DNA of 64,000 nucleotides, from contig JAUJPP010000002.1 in assembly GCA_030562195.1 (NCBI GenBank), forward strand, positions 5,704,001 through 5,768,000, read 5' to 3'. The translations under genes and the position numbers were made by a program. This DNA comes from Nipponacmea schrenckii (lineage: Eukaryota; Mollusca; Gastropoda; Lottiidae). A model generated the notes under the pieces. It searched no databases. It was not told the DNA's origin and saw only the letters and a list, made by a program, of their open reading frames with translations. Shown here one piece after another: positions 35,943 through 44,941 of the stretch. The first letter of the stretch is position 1; every line of letters starts with the position of its first letter.

Positions 35943-36149
35943 ATTGGGTGTTATAGAAGATACTCTCCTATGGAAGCACTGGCCAAGGTCACAAGAAGAG
36001 AACATACATTTTCCTTCACATTTCTGTTATTACATAAAGTAATGATTCCGCAGATTAGATTAAAAATACAATTAAAGATAACAATGAAATCTTGAATGAC
36101 TAAAATATAATAATACTTGTAAATAATATATACATATAACTAACATGAT

Positions 36150-37607
36150 TCAATTGTTTGAGGGAGTTAATGGAATAGGGTCCAATTTGCCATGGACTAG
36201 TAAATTACTAAGATTTTTATTTCTCTTAAAAGCAGTAACCAAACGTTTAGTGTAAATATTAGGAAATTGATATTGGAGTTCTTTATAATATCGTTTAACA
36301 ATCAAAGAGGCATTTTTGGCTGTAGTATTATAGGTTGCAACAAAGGGTATGATTTGGTTGTCATGTTGGATGTTAAATCCATTAGGTATAACAGTTTGTA
36401 ACTGATCAATCCAGAAACTCTCTCTCTGCAATCGTGTGGTTTTAGGTTTAACTGTAAGTAAACAAGGAACTTGTTCGATAGGCATAACCAGAAGATCTTC
36501 AATGGAATGATTGGGTTGGTTGAAATGATTCGCAATTGGTCTATCTTTCTTATGAAGTATATCAAAACGGTGGCCGCTAAATCGAGTACGCAACGCATTT
36601 TGGGTTTCACCAACATATTGAACATCGCATTTTTTGCAAGAAATTAGGTAGATTATATTTTTATCTTTACATGAAAGTATGTCATTCATCTGAAATATTT
36701 TTCCGTTTTTATTATTCTTGAAATAGTGTGAACTATGTACATATTCGCAGGTACGACACCTAGAACCTCTACACGGTATGGAGCCAAAACCATTGGGCGG
36801 AGGAGGGGGGTCATTTTTCTTTTGAATCTCCAAAATAGTGTCGTTTTTAATTTTGCGCAAAAAACGTTTTGAATAACTCCTTTCTCGCAATTTGCTAAAA
36901 ACTAGTTCGCACGCCGAATCAAAATCTGTCTTTCTCGTGCAAATTCTGTTAAATCTCAGAATTTGCGATTTAATTACGCCAGAAAACGTGTGCTTCGGAT
37001 GAAACGAAGTTTTGAACAAAAGTTGGTGTGTGTCGGTTTCCTTGAAATACACTTTGATATCTATTTTTTTAGTTTGATTGAAATAAGGTCCTTTGAATAC
37101 TGTCGTATCCAAAAAATTCATACTGTTTTTGGAAATGTTTGCAGTTAATTTCACAGAAGGATGGTGATTATTTAAAATTTCAAAATATTCCCAAAAGTTT
37201 GCCAAAGATTCTGTCCAAATTATGAAAATATCGTCTAAAAACCTTCCATAGAAGAAAGGTTGAAACGGGGATATTAATGATATTTCGCGTTCCCATTGGG
37301 CCATAAAAATGTTCGCATAACTCGGCGCGAAGCGTTTCCCCATCGCAGTGCCAGAAGTTTGAAGATATATTTTTCCATTAAAAGTAAAGTCATTGCGCGT
37401 AAGACATAATTCTAGGAGATCTAATATTTCTTTGTCTGGACGGTCAGAACATGGATTTCTAAGAAAGGCTTTTTGTACAGCGTCTAATCTAATATTCGTA
37501 TACATACTTGTTACATCTAACGAGATAAATAGCGCATTGTCTGGAAAATCTAATTTTCGAATTTTTTCTATAAAATCGGTGGTATCTTTAAGATACTTTC
37601 TTCTCAT
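36150..37607 (-). CDS. PLE B ORF2: reverse transcriptase with GIY-YIG endonuclease
   Basis: 485-codon open frame. RT blocks: ALFISLDVTSMYTNI (catalytic Asp31), TSGTAMGKRFAPSYANIF (85-102) and GRFLDDIFIIW (catalytic Asp pair 125-126), then NFLDTTVF. After a basic linker and a Pro run (267-271) comes a Cys cluster (C279, C284, C287). Then the GIY-YIG nuclease: IIYLISCKKC (318-327) and QYVGETQ (330-336) with the conserved Arg340. PLEs use this nuclease to nick the target and prime reverse transcription. The true N-terminus is upstream in another frame (37959-37588), with a deletion at the junction around 37600, so the protein is not complete although its catalytic part is open. Confidence 0.92.
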   Translation of the reverse strand: MRRKYLKDTTDFIEKIRKLDFPDNALFISLDVTSMYTNIRLDAVQKAFLRNPCSDRPDKEILDLLELCLTRNDFTFNGKIYLQTSGTAMGKRFAPSYANIFMAQWEREISLISPFQPFFYGRFLDDIFIIWTESLANFWEYFEILNNHHPSVKLTANISKNSMNFLDTTVFKGPYFNQTKKIDIKVYFKETDTHQLLFKTSFHPKHTFSGVIKSQILRFNRICTRKTDFDSACELVFSKLRERSYSKRFLRKIKNDTILEIQKKNDPPPPPNGFGSIPCRGSRCRTCEYVHSSHYFKNNKNGKIFQMNDILSCKDKNIIYLISCKKCDVQYVGETQNALRTRFSGHRFDILHKKDRPIANHFNQPNHSIEDLLVMPIEQVPCLLTVKPKTTRLQRESFWIDQLQTVIPNGFNIQHDNQIIPFVATYNTTAKNASLIVKRYYKELQYQFPNIYTKRLVTAFKRNKNLSNLLVHGKLDPIPLTPSNN

Positions 37608-37959
37608 TAACCAGTGGTAAACGAGAAACTTCTTCGTATAGTTTGTCGCATTTACTCAAAATATTATGGTCGATCGCGGTGTCTGGTGGATTCCATCCAG
37701 ATTTCTCTATAAACCGAGTTCGTTTTCCTCTACCAAGTCTTTCGCGGAAAAAGTAATTTAGTTTAAAAGTCCTATTGACGTGTTCAATCGATGACAAAAT
37801 TGGTTCACGTGAAAGAGGTTTAGATGAAGGGATGAAAGTCAACCCTTTATCTAAAACTCTTTCTTCAAGTGGAGAAAGGTTACGCGAGCTCAGATTCACG
37901 ATGGTCTGGCCTAGTTTTACAGTGTTTCCCCCCGCATTTAGTTTAAATGGGAGACCCAT
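37588..37959 (-). pseudogene. PLE B ORF2, N-terminal region, separated by a deletion/frameshift
   Basis: ATG at 37957-37959, 124 codons. It reads MGLPFKLNAGG, VNLSSRNLSPLEERVLDKGL, FIPSSKPL, then SGWNPPDTAIDHNILSKCD, the usual PLE N-terminal region (the 'LS..E..VL..GL.F.P' pattern). Comparison with 11275-11480 shows that sequence after LVNEK, including KSDKGNCCVI, is missing here. The frame then shifts into the long RT ORF. The start overlaps the end of ORF1 by 22 nt in a different frame. Confidence 0.85.
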
Positions 37960-39374
37960 TGTAAATAAATAGCTTTGGCAGTGGGGGCCATCCAGTGGAT
38001 ATGGTCCGAAAAGACACCAATCATTCCATTGAAACGGGGAATAGTTTTAGCGACGATAGAGGGCTTATGGTACAATAAATCATTAAATCTTCTGAGGTTG
38101 GTGGCTGCTTGGGGATGGGAAAGTTGAAGACCTTTAGAGAATGGAATCTGTGTAATGAATAAAGCGGCTGCTGGGAACTTGGTTTTGGCTAGCTGAACTA
38201 AGTCCATCATCTTCTTATGCATGGACTCACCGGAATCTTCTCTGTTGTTTAGACCAATATGGAATAATATTTTTTTCGGAACTGTAGATGGGGATATTTT
38301 GGAAAGAAGGGAATGAATGTGCTGAATACGTGCACCAGGATACGACTCAGCCTGTGTGTCAGGATTAACTAGGGGGATGTTACTAATAATTGACGAACCT
38401 ATTATAACAGTGGGCTTCACAAACTCGGGTAGTGACCATTTGGTTTTATCGATTTGGTTATTATGGTGTCTTGGTTTGTTGGATGGTGGTGAATTATCTA
38501 AACTGAGGCGGCGACGGGTAGTACGTGCTGTTACCGGGGTTTCAGGGTTTGATCGAGGACTCATGTTCTGGGGTGTTGACGGTGGAAGTGCGAATCTGTT
38601 AGGTGAGGACAGAGGCAAAGGACTGGGAGAGTTAGCGGGCACAACGTGATGGTTCAGTCTTTTATTTGGCGTTGATGTACTTGGCAATGATTCTGGTGAT
38701 GGTACTCGTTTTCGTTTAGGTGTATCAATTCGTGCTGTTAACTTGGTGGGCTGCTTGGCTGGTGAAATACGAGGGATATCCATATCCTCTACCACACTTC
38801 TGAATTTCAAACTATCAATGATTCGCGCATACTGATCTAATGTTTCTTTTTGAAGTCGACGATATGACTTTTTTGCCCAATTGATTGCTTCCGCAGAAAA
38901 TTTGTTTAGGTCAGATTCAGAAATATCTTTTGATTTGATCAAGTGAATTTTGGTGGCCAGCTGTGAATCATAGTGATCTTTAAGTGCTATTGCCACATTT
39001 GTTGCCCATGATTTATTAACCATCTCGATAGCCGAGGAAATCTGGGGGGTTTTCAGAGCTGGTTTTACAAACCGGTTTAGATCCTTTATTTTATACGAAA
39101 ACCCACGAGTTGGTGAACCATTGACTTGCTTTGATATTATAGAAGCATGATGGAGACATTGGATAATTTGGAACAACATCTTCACAAATGGATTGGTGTC
39201 ATGGCGTTGTCTATGATGTAACTGTTGGACATTTGGTCGATGATTAGGATGGGGCCTATAATACTGTTGCTGCTGCTGATGATGATGAAACTGTGCAGGA
39301 TGTCTCTCAAAATAACGGGGCTGACGATGAAAATGTCTTCTTCTTTGAAAGTCCCAATTAGATCGGAATTCCAT
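37938..39374 (-). CDS. PLE B ORF1: SGNH-hydrolase-like protein
   Basis: 478 codons, intact. Residues 1-60 are His/Gln/Arg/Pro rich (possible nucleic-acid binding tail). 60-195 is mostly helical, with IQCLHHASII at 71-80. 200-310 is a Pro/Ser/Arg-rich low-complexity linker. 315-478 has the order of SGNH hydrolase blocks: VIIGSS (323-328), YPGAR (345-349), FHIGLNNRED (371-380) and DHIHW (457-461, candidate Asp/His dyad). GDSL/SGNH esterase domains are known in ORF1 of CR1-type LINEs; a similar domain in a PLE ORF1 is an inference from block order only. Residue identities at the catalytic positions are plausible but activity is untested. Homologous remnants lie at 11040-11260 and 48830-50390. 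Confidence 0.75.
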   Translation of the reverse strand: MEFRSNWDFQRRRHFHRQPRYFERHPAQFHHHQQQQQYYRPHPNHRPNVQQLHHRQRHDTNPFVKMLFQIIQCLHHASIISKQVNGSPTRGFSYKIKDLNRFVKPALKTPQISSAIEMVNKSWATNVAIALKDHYDSQLATKIHLIKSKDISESDLNKFSAEAINWAKKSYRRLQKETLDQYARIIDSLKFRSVVEDMDIPRISPAKQPTKLTARIDTPKRKRVPSPESLPSTSTPNKRLNHHVVPANSPSPLPLSSPNRFALPPSTPQNMSPRSNPETPVTARTTRRRLSLDNSPPSNKPRHHNNQIDKTKWSLPEFVKPTVIIGSSIISNIPLVNPDTQAESYPGARIQHIHSLLSKISPSTVPKKILFHIGLNNREDSGESMHKKMMDLVQLAKTKFPAAALFITQIPFSKGLQLSHPQAATNLRRFNDLLYHKPSIVAKTIPRFNGMIGVFSDHIHWMAPTAKAIYLQWVSHLN

Positions 39375-39454
39375 ATTAGCACACTTTTAAAGTTTATAAT
39401 ATGATATATTTAATAAAACGATAACAACTTACACAGAAACAAAATATGAATATG

Positions 39455-39510
39455 ACTCCTCAATAAATGCAATCCGGATTTCGCTATTGTAGCTTCTTCA
39501 GGCATAAGGT
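39455..39510 (-). promoter_or_regulatory. PLE B leader motif, hammerhead-like core
   Basis: On the minus strand from 39507: cctgaagaagctacaatagc then gaaat. The elements CTGAAGA and GCGAAA flank a perfect 4-bp stem (GCTA/TAGC). Hammerhead ribozymes with a CUGANGA...GAAA core have been described in PLEs. Here one extra A disrupts the ideal core, and stems I and III were not established, so this is only suggestive. Confidence 0.35.
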
Positions 39511-39512
39511 TT

Positions 39513-39699
39513 GGTGATAGAGTTCGTATTTATAAATATAAAAGTAAATTTGAAAAAGGTTATGTTGGATATTGGACGAATGAAATCTTTATTATTGATA
39601 AAGTTAATAAAACTTCACCACCAACTTACAGTTTAGTTACATAGTGAAGAAATCTTGGGTAGATTTTATCAAAACGAACTTCAAAAAACTGATTTTTAA
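39513..39699 (+). pseudogene. Polinton integrase C-terminal domain (resumed)
   Basis: Resumes with GDRVRIYKYKSKFEKGYVGY and NEIFIIDKV, the SH3-like C-terminal domain of Polinton integrases. A frameshift near 39641 moves the reading frame to GRFYQNELQKTDF, ending with TAA at 39697. It directly precedes the protease gene. Confidence 0.85.
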
Positions 39700-39702
39700 A
39701 TA

Positions 39703-40115
39703 ATGATTACTTTTGAAGAATTCTTACAAAAATACGGAACTGATACTACCACAAATTTTCAATTAATCAGATGGGCAGAAGAATTAAACATAAAACCTTT
39801 TTACTACTGTGTGCGTGATGAAATATCATCTCTAAAAAATAAAAAAAGTTTTACGCTATAACTAATATCCATACTTCAGATCAAAAAGGTGTCCATCATT
39901 CTGCTTTATTCAAAGGGAATTCAATGTATTTTTTTGATTCATATGGATTAGATCCAACTAAAGAAATTATTGATTTAAATTATGGTCCAATAAAATGTTC
40001 TACTTTTCAAATTCAAAAACCAGGAGATAAATTTTGTGGACAACTTTCTCTTTGGGTTTTATATCAATTAAGTTTAGGTAAACCATTTGAACAAATAGTA
40101 TTAAATCTTGTTTAA
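39703..40115 (+). pseudogene. Adenovirus-type cysteine protease (Polinton PRO), frameshifted
   Basis: ATG at 39703, 4 nt after the integrase stop. The first ~50 codons (MITFEEFLQKYG ... EELNIKPFYYCV) run to a frameshift in an A-run near 39840. The second frame reads QKGVHHSALF (catalytic His), MYFFDSYG (acidic residue) and GDKFCGQLSLW (Gln/Cys region of the active site), ending ...VLNLV. The His-Asp-Cys order matches the adenain family, which matures capsid proteins. Size (~135 aa) is slightly below that family's usual 170-200. The frameshift makes this copy inactive. Confidence 0.88.
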
Positions 40116-40119
40116 AAAA

Positions 40120-40393
40120 ATGGCAAATAAATTTGGTCTAGGAAACTTAAAGAATGAAACTCCTACATTAACTCTTAATAAATTCAAACCATATTTTGTA
40201 GATCAAACTGGACACACACTTCAAGGTGATATAGATATGAATTATTTCAAAATAACTAATTTAAGATTTCCTCAACAGAAAAAAGATGCAATAAATAAAG
40301 CTTATTTAAGTCAAACAACTAAAAGTTTACATCAAAAAATAACTGTATTAGATAAAGATAGTAAAAACCAACTAGAATTGCTTACAATTATGA
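40120..40393 (+). pseudogene. Fibre-like protein, N-terminal anchor
   Basis: ATG at 40120 within a short overlap region downstream of PRO. It begins MANKFGLGNLKNETPTL and contains HTLQGDIDMNYFKITNLRF followed by KKDAINKAYL, a pattern recurring in short tail/fibre anchors of phages and Polinton-like viruses ('GdidM.g..I.nl..P....dA..k.Yv'). It then enters a coiled-coil start and is cut by a 1.1-kb insertion at 40394. The shaft and head resume at 41512, so one gene was split. Confidence 0.7.
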
Positions 40394-41511
40394 ACGTATT
40401 TCGAGAGCCTTAAAATATTATGTAGGCTAAATTTGCAATGACCTACATTTAGACAATATATTGAATATCATTTGACCTAGTTTTCAAACTCATAAAATAA
40501 TTAGGTCATACCTACCGTAACGGTTAAAAATGGCGAAATTATGAAAATTATCAATTTTTGCTGTATTTACATGTAATTACACTTATCTCTGTGAATCTTT
40601 TAAGTTAGCCAAATAAAAAAATACCTAATCGTAGACAATATATTGAATATTATTTGACTTAATTTTCAAGGTCATAGATTAAGTGGATCACACCTTCCGT
40701 AGCCGTTAAAGTGACCTAATTTTGAAAAAATCGAAATTTGAATAATTCGAAAAAAAATACGAAATTTAAAAATCAGCCTCCAAGAAAAGGTAGATAATGA
40801 TCCATTGTATCTCTGTGCTAAATTTCATCAAAATCGGTCTATCAGTTGTGTCTGAATTTCGGATTTAAGAATTGTAACGAAAATTCAAAATGGCGGCCGA
40901 TATGGCAGCTTGACCTAATTATTTAGGTCAAATCGATTACTATTGACAAGTTATTTATAAAACAGTTTTCACTTTTCACCTAGCAGTTATAGACCGAAAG
41001 TTACGTAATTACATCATTTGAGGCTAAACCGGAAGTGGAATATTTTTTTTCACATTTTTTCAAAAATTATAATCATATCGCCTATCAACTGGTAAAGTTT
41101 CAAAATTTTACCATTTATATTAAACGCGAAATCACGGTCTGAAATTTTTGCCGATGACCCTTGAATATTGAATTGCAAATCGTGGGTAAAATATTTAACC
41201 TAATTGCATAAAACCTATAATTGTTAGTTGACAAATACATTGAAGTTTTCAAATCTGAAAATGCGGTCAATATCGAAGTGAAAATAAACTTGCTAAAGCA
41301 AAAAAACCTCAACTTCCAGTCAGAGATAGAACTTCCGGTTTTGTTTTATTTGATAATAGAAATCATTCTAAGATCAACTGTAGATTTAGAATTTCTGTAC
41401 CTTTTACCAGTTTGTCTGCAAACTCATCCAAGAATCGCAAAAAAAAATAAAAATAAAAAAATAAAATAATCCGAACGATTACAATACGTTTTCGCCAAAG
41501 TCGAAATACGT
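40394..41511. mobile_element. Inverted-repeat element (MITE-like, R1-related) in the fibre gene
   Basis: Starts ACGTATTTCGAG at 40394 and ends CTCGAAATACGT-like (tcgaaatacgt) at 41511, giving ~11-bp terminal inverted repeats. 'aatta' on both sides (40386-40390 and 41512-41516) is a possible target duplication. The interior has R1-family phrases ('ttgacctaattatttaggtc', 'aaaccggaagtgg', 'aacttccggtt') and no transposase. The host frame resumes right after it. Confidence 0.7.
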
Positions 41512-42505
41512 AATTAGAAAATCATCAAAAACTTTTAGATTCACATCATAAAAAACTAGAAAGTTATCAACAACAATTAGCTAATATAGTCGATAAAACT
41601 CAGTTGGATAGAATAAATTTATTATTATCACAACTAGACGAAAAAATTACAAAACAAAAATCAGATATTAAACAACTCATAGGTAACATTAAACCAGGTA
41701 TAAATGAGGAAAGATTGAAACAAGAATTAGCTAATCTTGAAACGAAACTAAATGATAACAATGAACTAACAGAAATTAAAACCTATATTCAACAACAATT
41801 AGTTAAATGTGGTTGATAAATCTCAATTACAAAATTTAAATTTATTAATATCTCAACTAGACGATAAAATTACAAAGCAAAAATCAAATGTTAAAGATCT
41901 AATAAGTAACATTAAACCAGGTATAAGCGAAGAAAAATTAAAACAAGAATTAACTAATCTAGAGACGAAACTAAATGATAACAATGAACTAACAGAAATT
42001 AAAAACTTATGTTCAACAGCAAATGGCTAATGTGGTTGATAAAACTCGGTTACAGAATTTAATTTCATTAATATCCAAATTAGATGATAGAATTACAAAA
42101 GAGAAAATAGATTTGAAACAACTAATAGATGATATTGAACCAGGTATAAGCGAAGAAAGACTGAAACAAGAATTGTCTAAATTTGAAACTAATAATAACA
42201 ACGAGCTAGCAGAAATTAAAACCTATATTCAACAACAATTAGTTAATGTAGCCGATAAATCTCAGTTAGAAAATGTAAATCAACTGATAGCTAATATTAA
42301 ATCAGGTATAAGGGAAGAAAAATTAAAACAAGAATTATCTGATTTAGAAACTAAACTAAATGATAAAAATGAACTAACAGAAATTAAAACCTATATCGAA
42401 CAGCAATTAGCTAATGTAGTAGACAAAGCGGAGTTATAGAGATTAAGATCATTAATATTTCAATTAGATCGAAAACTTGAGACAAGAGACATAAAAAATG
42501 AAAAA
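41512..42505 (+). pseudogene. Fibre-like protein, repeated coiled-coil shaft
   Basis: Four to five repeats of about 72 codons (~205-216 bp): QQLANVVDKTQL, a helix with LISQLDDKITKQKS, then IKPGISEERLKQELANLETK and ELTEIKTYI. Repeats start near 41570, 41800, 42020 and 42230. Strong heptad pattern predicts a long trimeric coiled coil. The frame shifts between repeats near 41812 and 42027 and there is a TAG at 42437. The open frame continues into the head domain. Repeats with such regular spacing are typical of attachment fibres. Confidence 0.75.
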
Positions 42506-43462
42506 ATGATTCAAAAAATTAATAAAAATTTTCTACCTAAAGAAACTTATTTTACTTTACCCTTTAATGATGGTATTTTAGAAAAGTATGGATTTGTTGC
42601 AAAATATGTAGGAAGATTAATTGAACAATCTAAATTTAAAGCTGTTTTTGAGAAAAGTAACGTTGCAAAATTTGAGTTGAATTCGAGAGGTAATTTTGGT
42701 GTGACTATTACTATATTATTTCCTTTTAAATTGAAAATAAAATCAGTAATTAAAAGTGAATATATAAAACGTATACCAAATCTAAATCTATTTGATGTAT
42801 TTTATACTGTACAAATTTTCACAATAACAAAGGGAGGAAAAAACGAAATGGTTAAGACGTTTTCTGTAGATAGTAGTAAAAACAGAAAACCTATCGAAAT
42901 CAAACTTGATACAGATTTTGTCGATGGATTGGAATATGACATAACTTTTGATATTGGTAACTTAGTACTAAATAGTGTAGTTAATAAAGAAGAAATACCA
43001 CTTCTCGTTACTGAATACCATTTATATTTCCTAGATTTGATATTAATGACAAATGAAAAACAACTAAGTGTAAATTTGATAAATAATAAGGATTTACAAA
43101 AGGAAGGAAGAAAAAAATATACATTTTTGAAATGGAAAGAATTTGAACATATAAGATTTTATTTTGATTTTGATAATATTTTTACTTCAATTGATATTCA
43201 TAAATCTCAAGTAAATAAAGCATTTGTAACAGGTCCCATATTTATAAAAGAAAATGATGAAAATAGAGATTACTTTGCACGTTTTAAAATAGAAAGTATA
43301 ACAGAACTGATACCAGAGTCAAGACTTTTACCTAAAAATGTTAATTATATACCTCAATTAGAGATAACAATTGTTATAGAATATCTTGGTTATAAAAACA
43401 AAGGCCATCGAATATTTATGTTTACGAGAAACATTGGTTTATCACAAATACAGTTAATTTAA
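42506..43462 (+). CDS. Fibre-like protein, C-terminal head region
   Basis: 318 codons open. The first ~30 residues (MIQKINKNFLPKET) continue the coiled-coil register and lead to a beta-rich globular region, with pairs such as GDGILEKYGF-like turns, VTITILFPFKLKIKS, DITFDIGNLVL, AFVTGPIFIKEN and QLEITIVIEYLGYKN. No database family is recognisable by eye. Position at the end of a coiled-coil shaft, next to virion genes, suggests a receptor-binding knob. The final ~90 residues resemble a second fragment at 43960-44321. Confidence 0.6.
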   Translation: MIQKINKNFLPKETYFTLPFNDGILEKYGFVAKYVGRLIEQSKFKAVFEKSNVAKFELNSRGNFGVTITILFPFKLKIKSVIKSEYIKRIPNLNLFDVFYTVQIFTITKGGKNEMVKTFSVDSSKNRKPIEIKLDTDFVDGLEYDITFDIGNLVLNSVVNKEEIPLLVTEYHLYFLDLILMTNEKQLSVNLINNKDLQKEGRKKYTFLKWKEFEHIRFYFDFDNIFTSIDIHKSQVNKAFVTGPIFIKENDENRDYFARFKIESITELIPESRLLPKNVNYIPQLEITIVIEYLGYKNKGHRIFMFTRNIGLSQIQLI

Positions 43463-43472
43463 TTCTTAAAAA

Positions 43473-43924
43473 ATGAATACCGAAGAGTTAAACACACAGA
43501 ATTTACAAGATGTTATGATGCGTAAACAAAAAGAGTTAGAAGGAGAATTCAATCATTACAAAAAGTTAACAAAATGTTGGAGTAGGATAGACACTACTTT
43601 TAAAACTGTAAGTGTTATATCAGCTTGTCTTATAGCAACAGCCACTACTATAACAGCAAGTATTTCTCTTCCAATATTTATTCCAACTATCTTAGGAGCT
43701 CTTACAGCTATTCAAACATCTTCATGTGGTTTAATTACTATTGGGTTTACCTCTAAAAAGAAATTATATTATAAAACCATATCAAATTTAATAAGAACAT
43801 ATTTAGATAAATTATTTATTTTTTGGAAAGAAGCAAATCTGATAAAATAATTACCATAGAAGAACTCGAAGAATTTAATGAAATATTCGATGAATTGTTA
43901 ACAAAAATTGAATCATTATAAATA
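43473..43924 (+). pseudogene. Small membrane protein, frameshifted C-terminus
   Basis: ATG at 43473. An N-terminal amphipathic region (QKELEGEFNHYKKLTKCW) is followed by two hydrophobic segments, about residues 47-68 and 68-90 (SVISACLIATATTITAS, IFIPTILGALTA), then a basic segment. Frame continuity breaks near 43833, after which IITIEELEEFNEIF ends at about 43920. Similar two-helix proteins accompany capsid genes in Polintons, where a membrane or entry role is assumed; the function is unknown. Confidence 0.55.
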
Positions 43925-43959
43925 GAACATAAAAAATTGAAAAAGAAACATAACTAAAT

Positions 43960-44321
43960 TTATTTAAAAAAAAGAACCTAATGCTGTAAAACCGAAGAAA
44001 AAAATTGACAATGAATTATTTGAAAATGTGGTTTCTGATATAATTGAAGAGTTTAATACTTTTAATGGACAAATTGAACTCGATGGAAAATTTTTTGAAG
44101 ATGGTGAATTCAAACAAAATATGAATTTATCTTTCTTTAATGTTCAAATGATTTCTAGAGTTGTCAATAATATGAGTGAAAAATCAAATGGTTCAGATTG
44201 GTATTTTACTGGTCCTATAATATATCGTAAAGATGATTTCAAACCAATCAAAAGATCAAATATAGGAAAAGGAACTCAATTGCTATTTACAATCAAAGAA
44301 TATGTTGGAAAATATTGTTAA
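43960..44321 (+). pseudogene. Second fibre-head fragment
   Basis: Frame reads AVKPKKKIDNELFEN, then DIIEEFNTFNGQIELDGKFF, WYFTGPIIYRKDDFKP and TQLLFTIKEYVG. The 'TGPI.i..dd' and 'tI.eYvG' phrases parallel AFVTGPIFIKEN and ITIVIEYLG in the preceding head domain. It has no own anchor or shaft, so it is likely a truncated duplicate or an alternative head. It ends convergently with the minus-strand gene block. Confidence 0.5.
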
Positions 44322-44938
44322 ATTATTGAATTCATCTATTTCTTCTATGATTGGATTATTTTCACCATATTCATCCGATTCATCAACATCATTCATGGCT
44401 CTGATATGTAGGTCTACTTCTTTCAATCTATTTGTTAGAGCTCCTGTTTTTTTAATAGCGTGAAGAAGTTTAAAATATTCTATCAAATCATTGTATTCCG
44501 CAATGGCAATGTCTCCTCCGTTCATCAAATCAATTAATCCTTGTGTTAATTTATATCTAAAGGGTTTGTATCTATCTTGAATTGAGGGTAACGATGATCA
44601 AACAATATTCGATAACCATTGAATAATAACCCATAATCATCCACAACTGGTTTAATAGACTTTGGTAAAGTTGGGTCAGGATTTGAAAAATATCGTTTTA
44701 TATCATCAAGTGATTTTATTATAAATTCATTTGTATTTTCTAGTTCTAAAGGTGGAACATTTTCTATAGCAGGAGGTGGAGTATTTTCTTGTTTTTTTAA
44801 TAGAGGCTTAAATAAAGTTGATAAACTCTCCTCCATTCCCATTTGCGATAATCTTCTATCTTCAATTTTAGATTTTATTTTATCTTTAGTTTTAATGTAA
44901 TCTTTATTTCTCTTTAATATTTTATTCCAATCAGTCAT
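44300..44938 (-). pseudogene. Conserved-looking Polinton protein, unassigned, frameshifted
   Basis: Starts at ATG 44938 (MTDWNKILKRNKDYIKTKDK), with a Pro-rich stretch (PPPAIENVPPLELEN). A segment VDDYGLLFNGYRILFDHRYP breaks frame near 44545 and continues as KYKLTQGLIDLMNGG, YNDLIEYFKLLHAIKKTG to about 44300. The 'G...y.LT.GL..L.....Y...i....' block recalls a conserved uncharacterised Polinton/adintovirus protein (often near the ATPase) that I know only by pattern. Function unknown. Confidence 0.55.
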
Positions 44939-44941
44939 TTT

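Larger units (their letters stand above)
35943..39510 (-). mobile_element. PLE B, Penelope-like element inside the integrase gene
   Basis: A minus-strand PLE of about 3.57 kb. The integrase reading frame is broken after ...FKVG at 35942 and resumes with GDRVRI at 39513. The short direct repeat TTGGT (35938-35942 and 39511-39515) is a probable target duplication. Order in element sense: a CTGAAGAAG...GCGAAA leader motif, ORF1 (39374-37938), overlapping ORF2 N-terminus (37959-37588), the RT/GIY-YIG ORF (37607-36150) and a 3' UTR shared with the remnant at 25555-25710. An internal deletion has removed part of the RT N-terminal region. Confidence 0.9.

Noticed and set aside
36302..36625. Second minus-strand ORF inside the PLE B RT gene
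   Set aside because: Shadow frame of the RT/GIY-YIG ORF without its own features.
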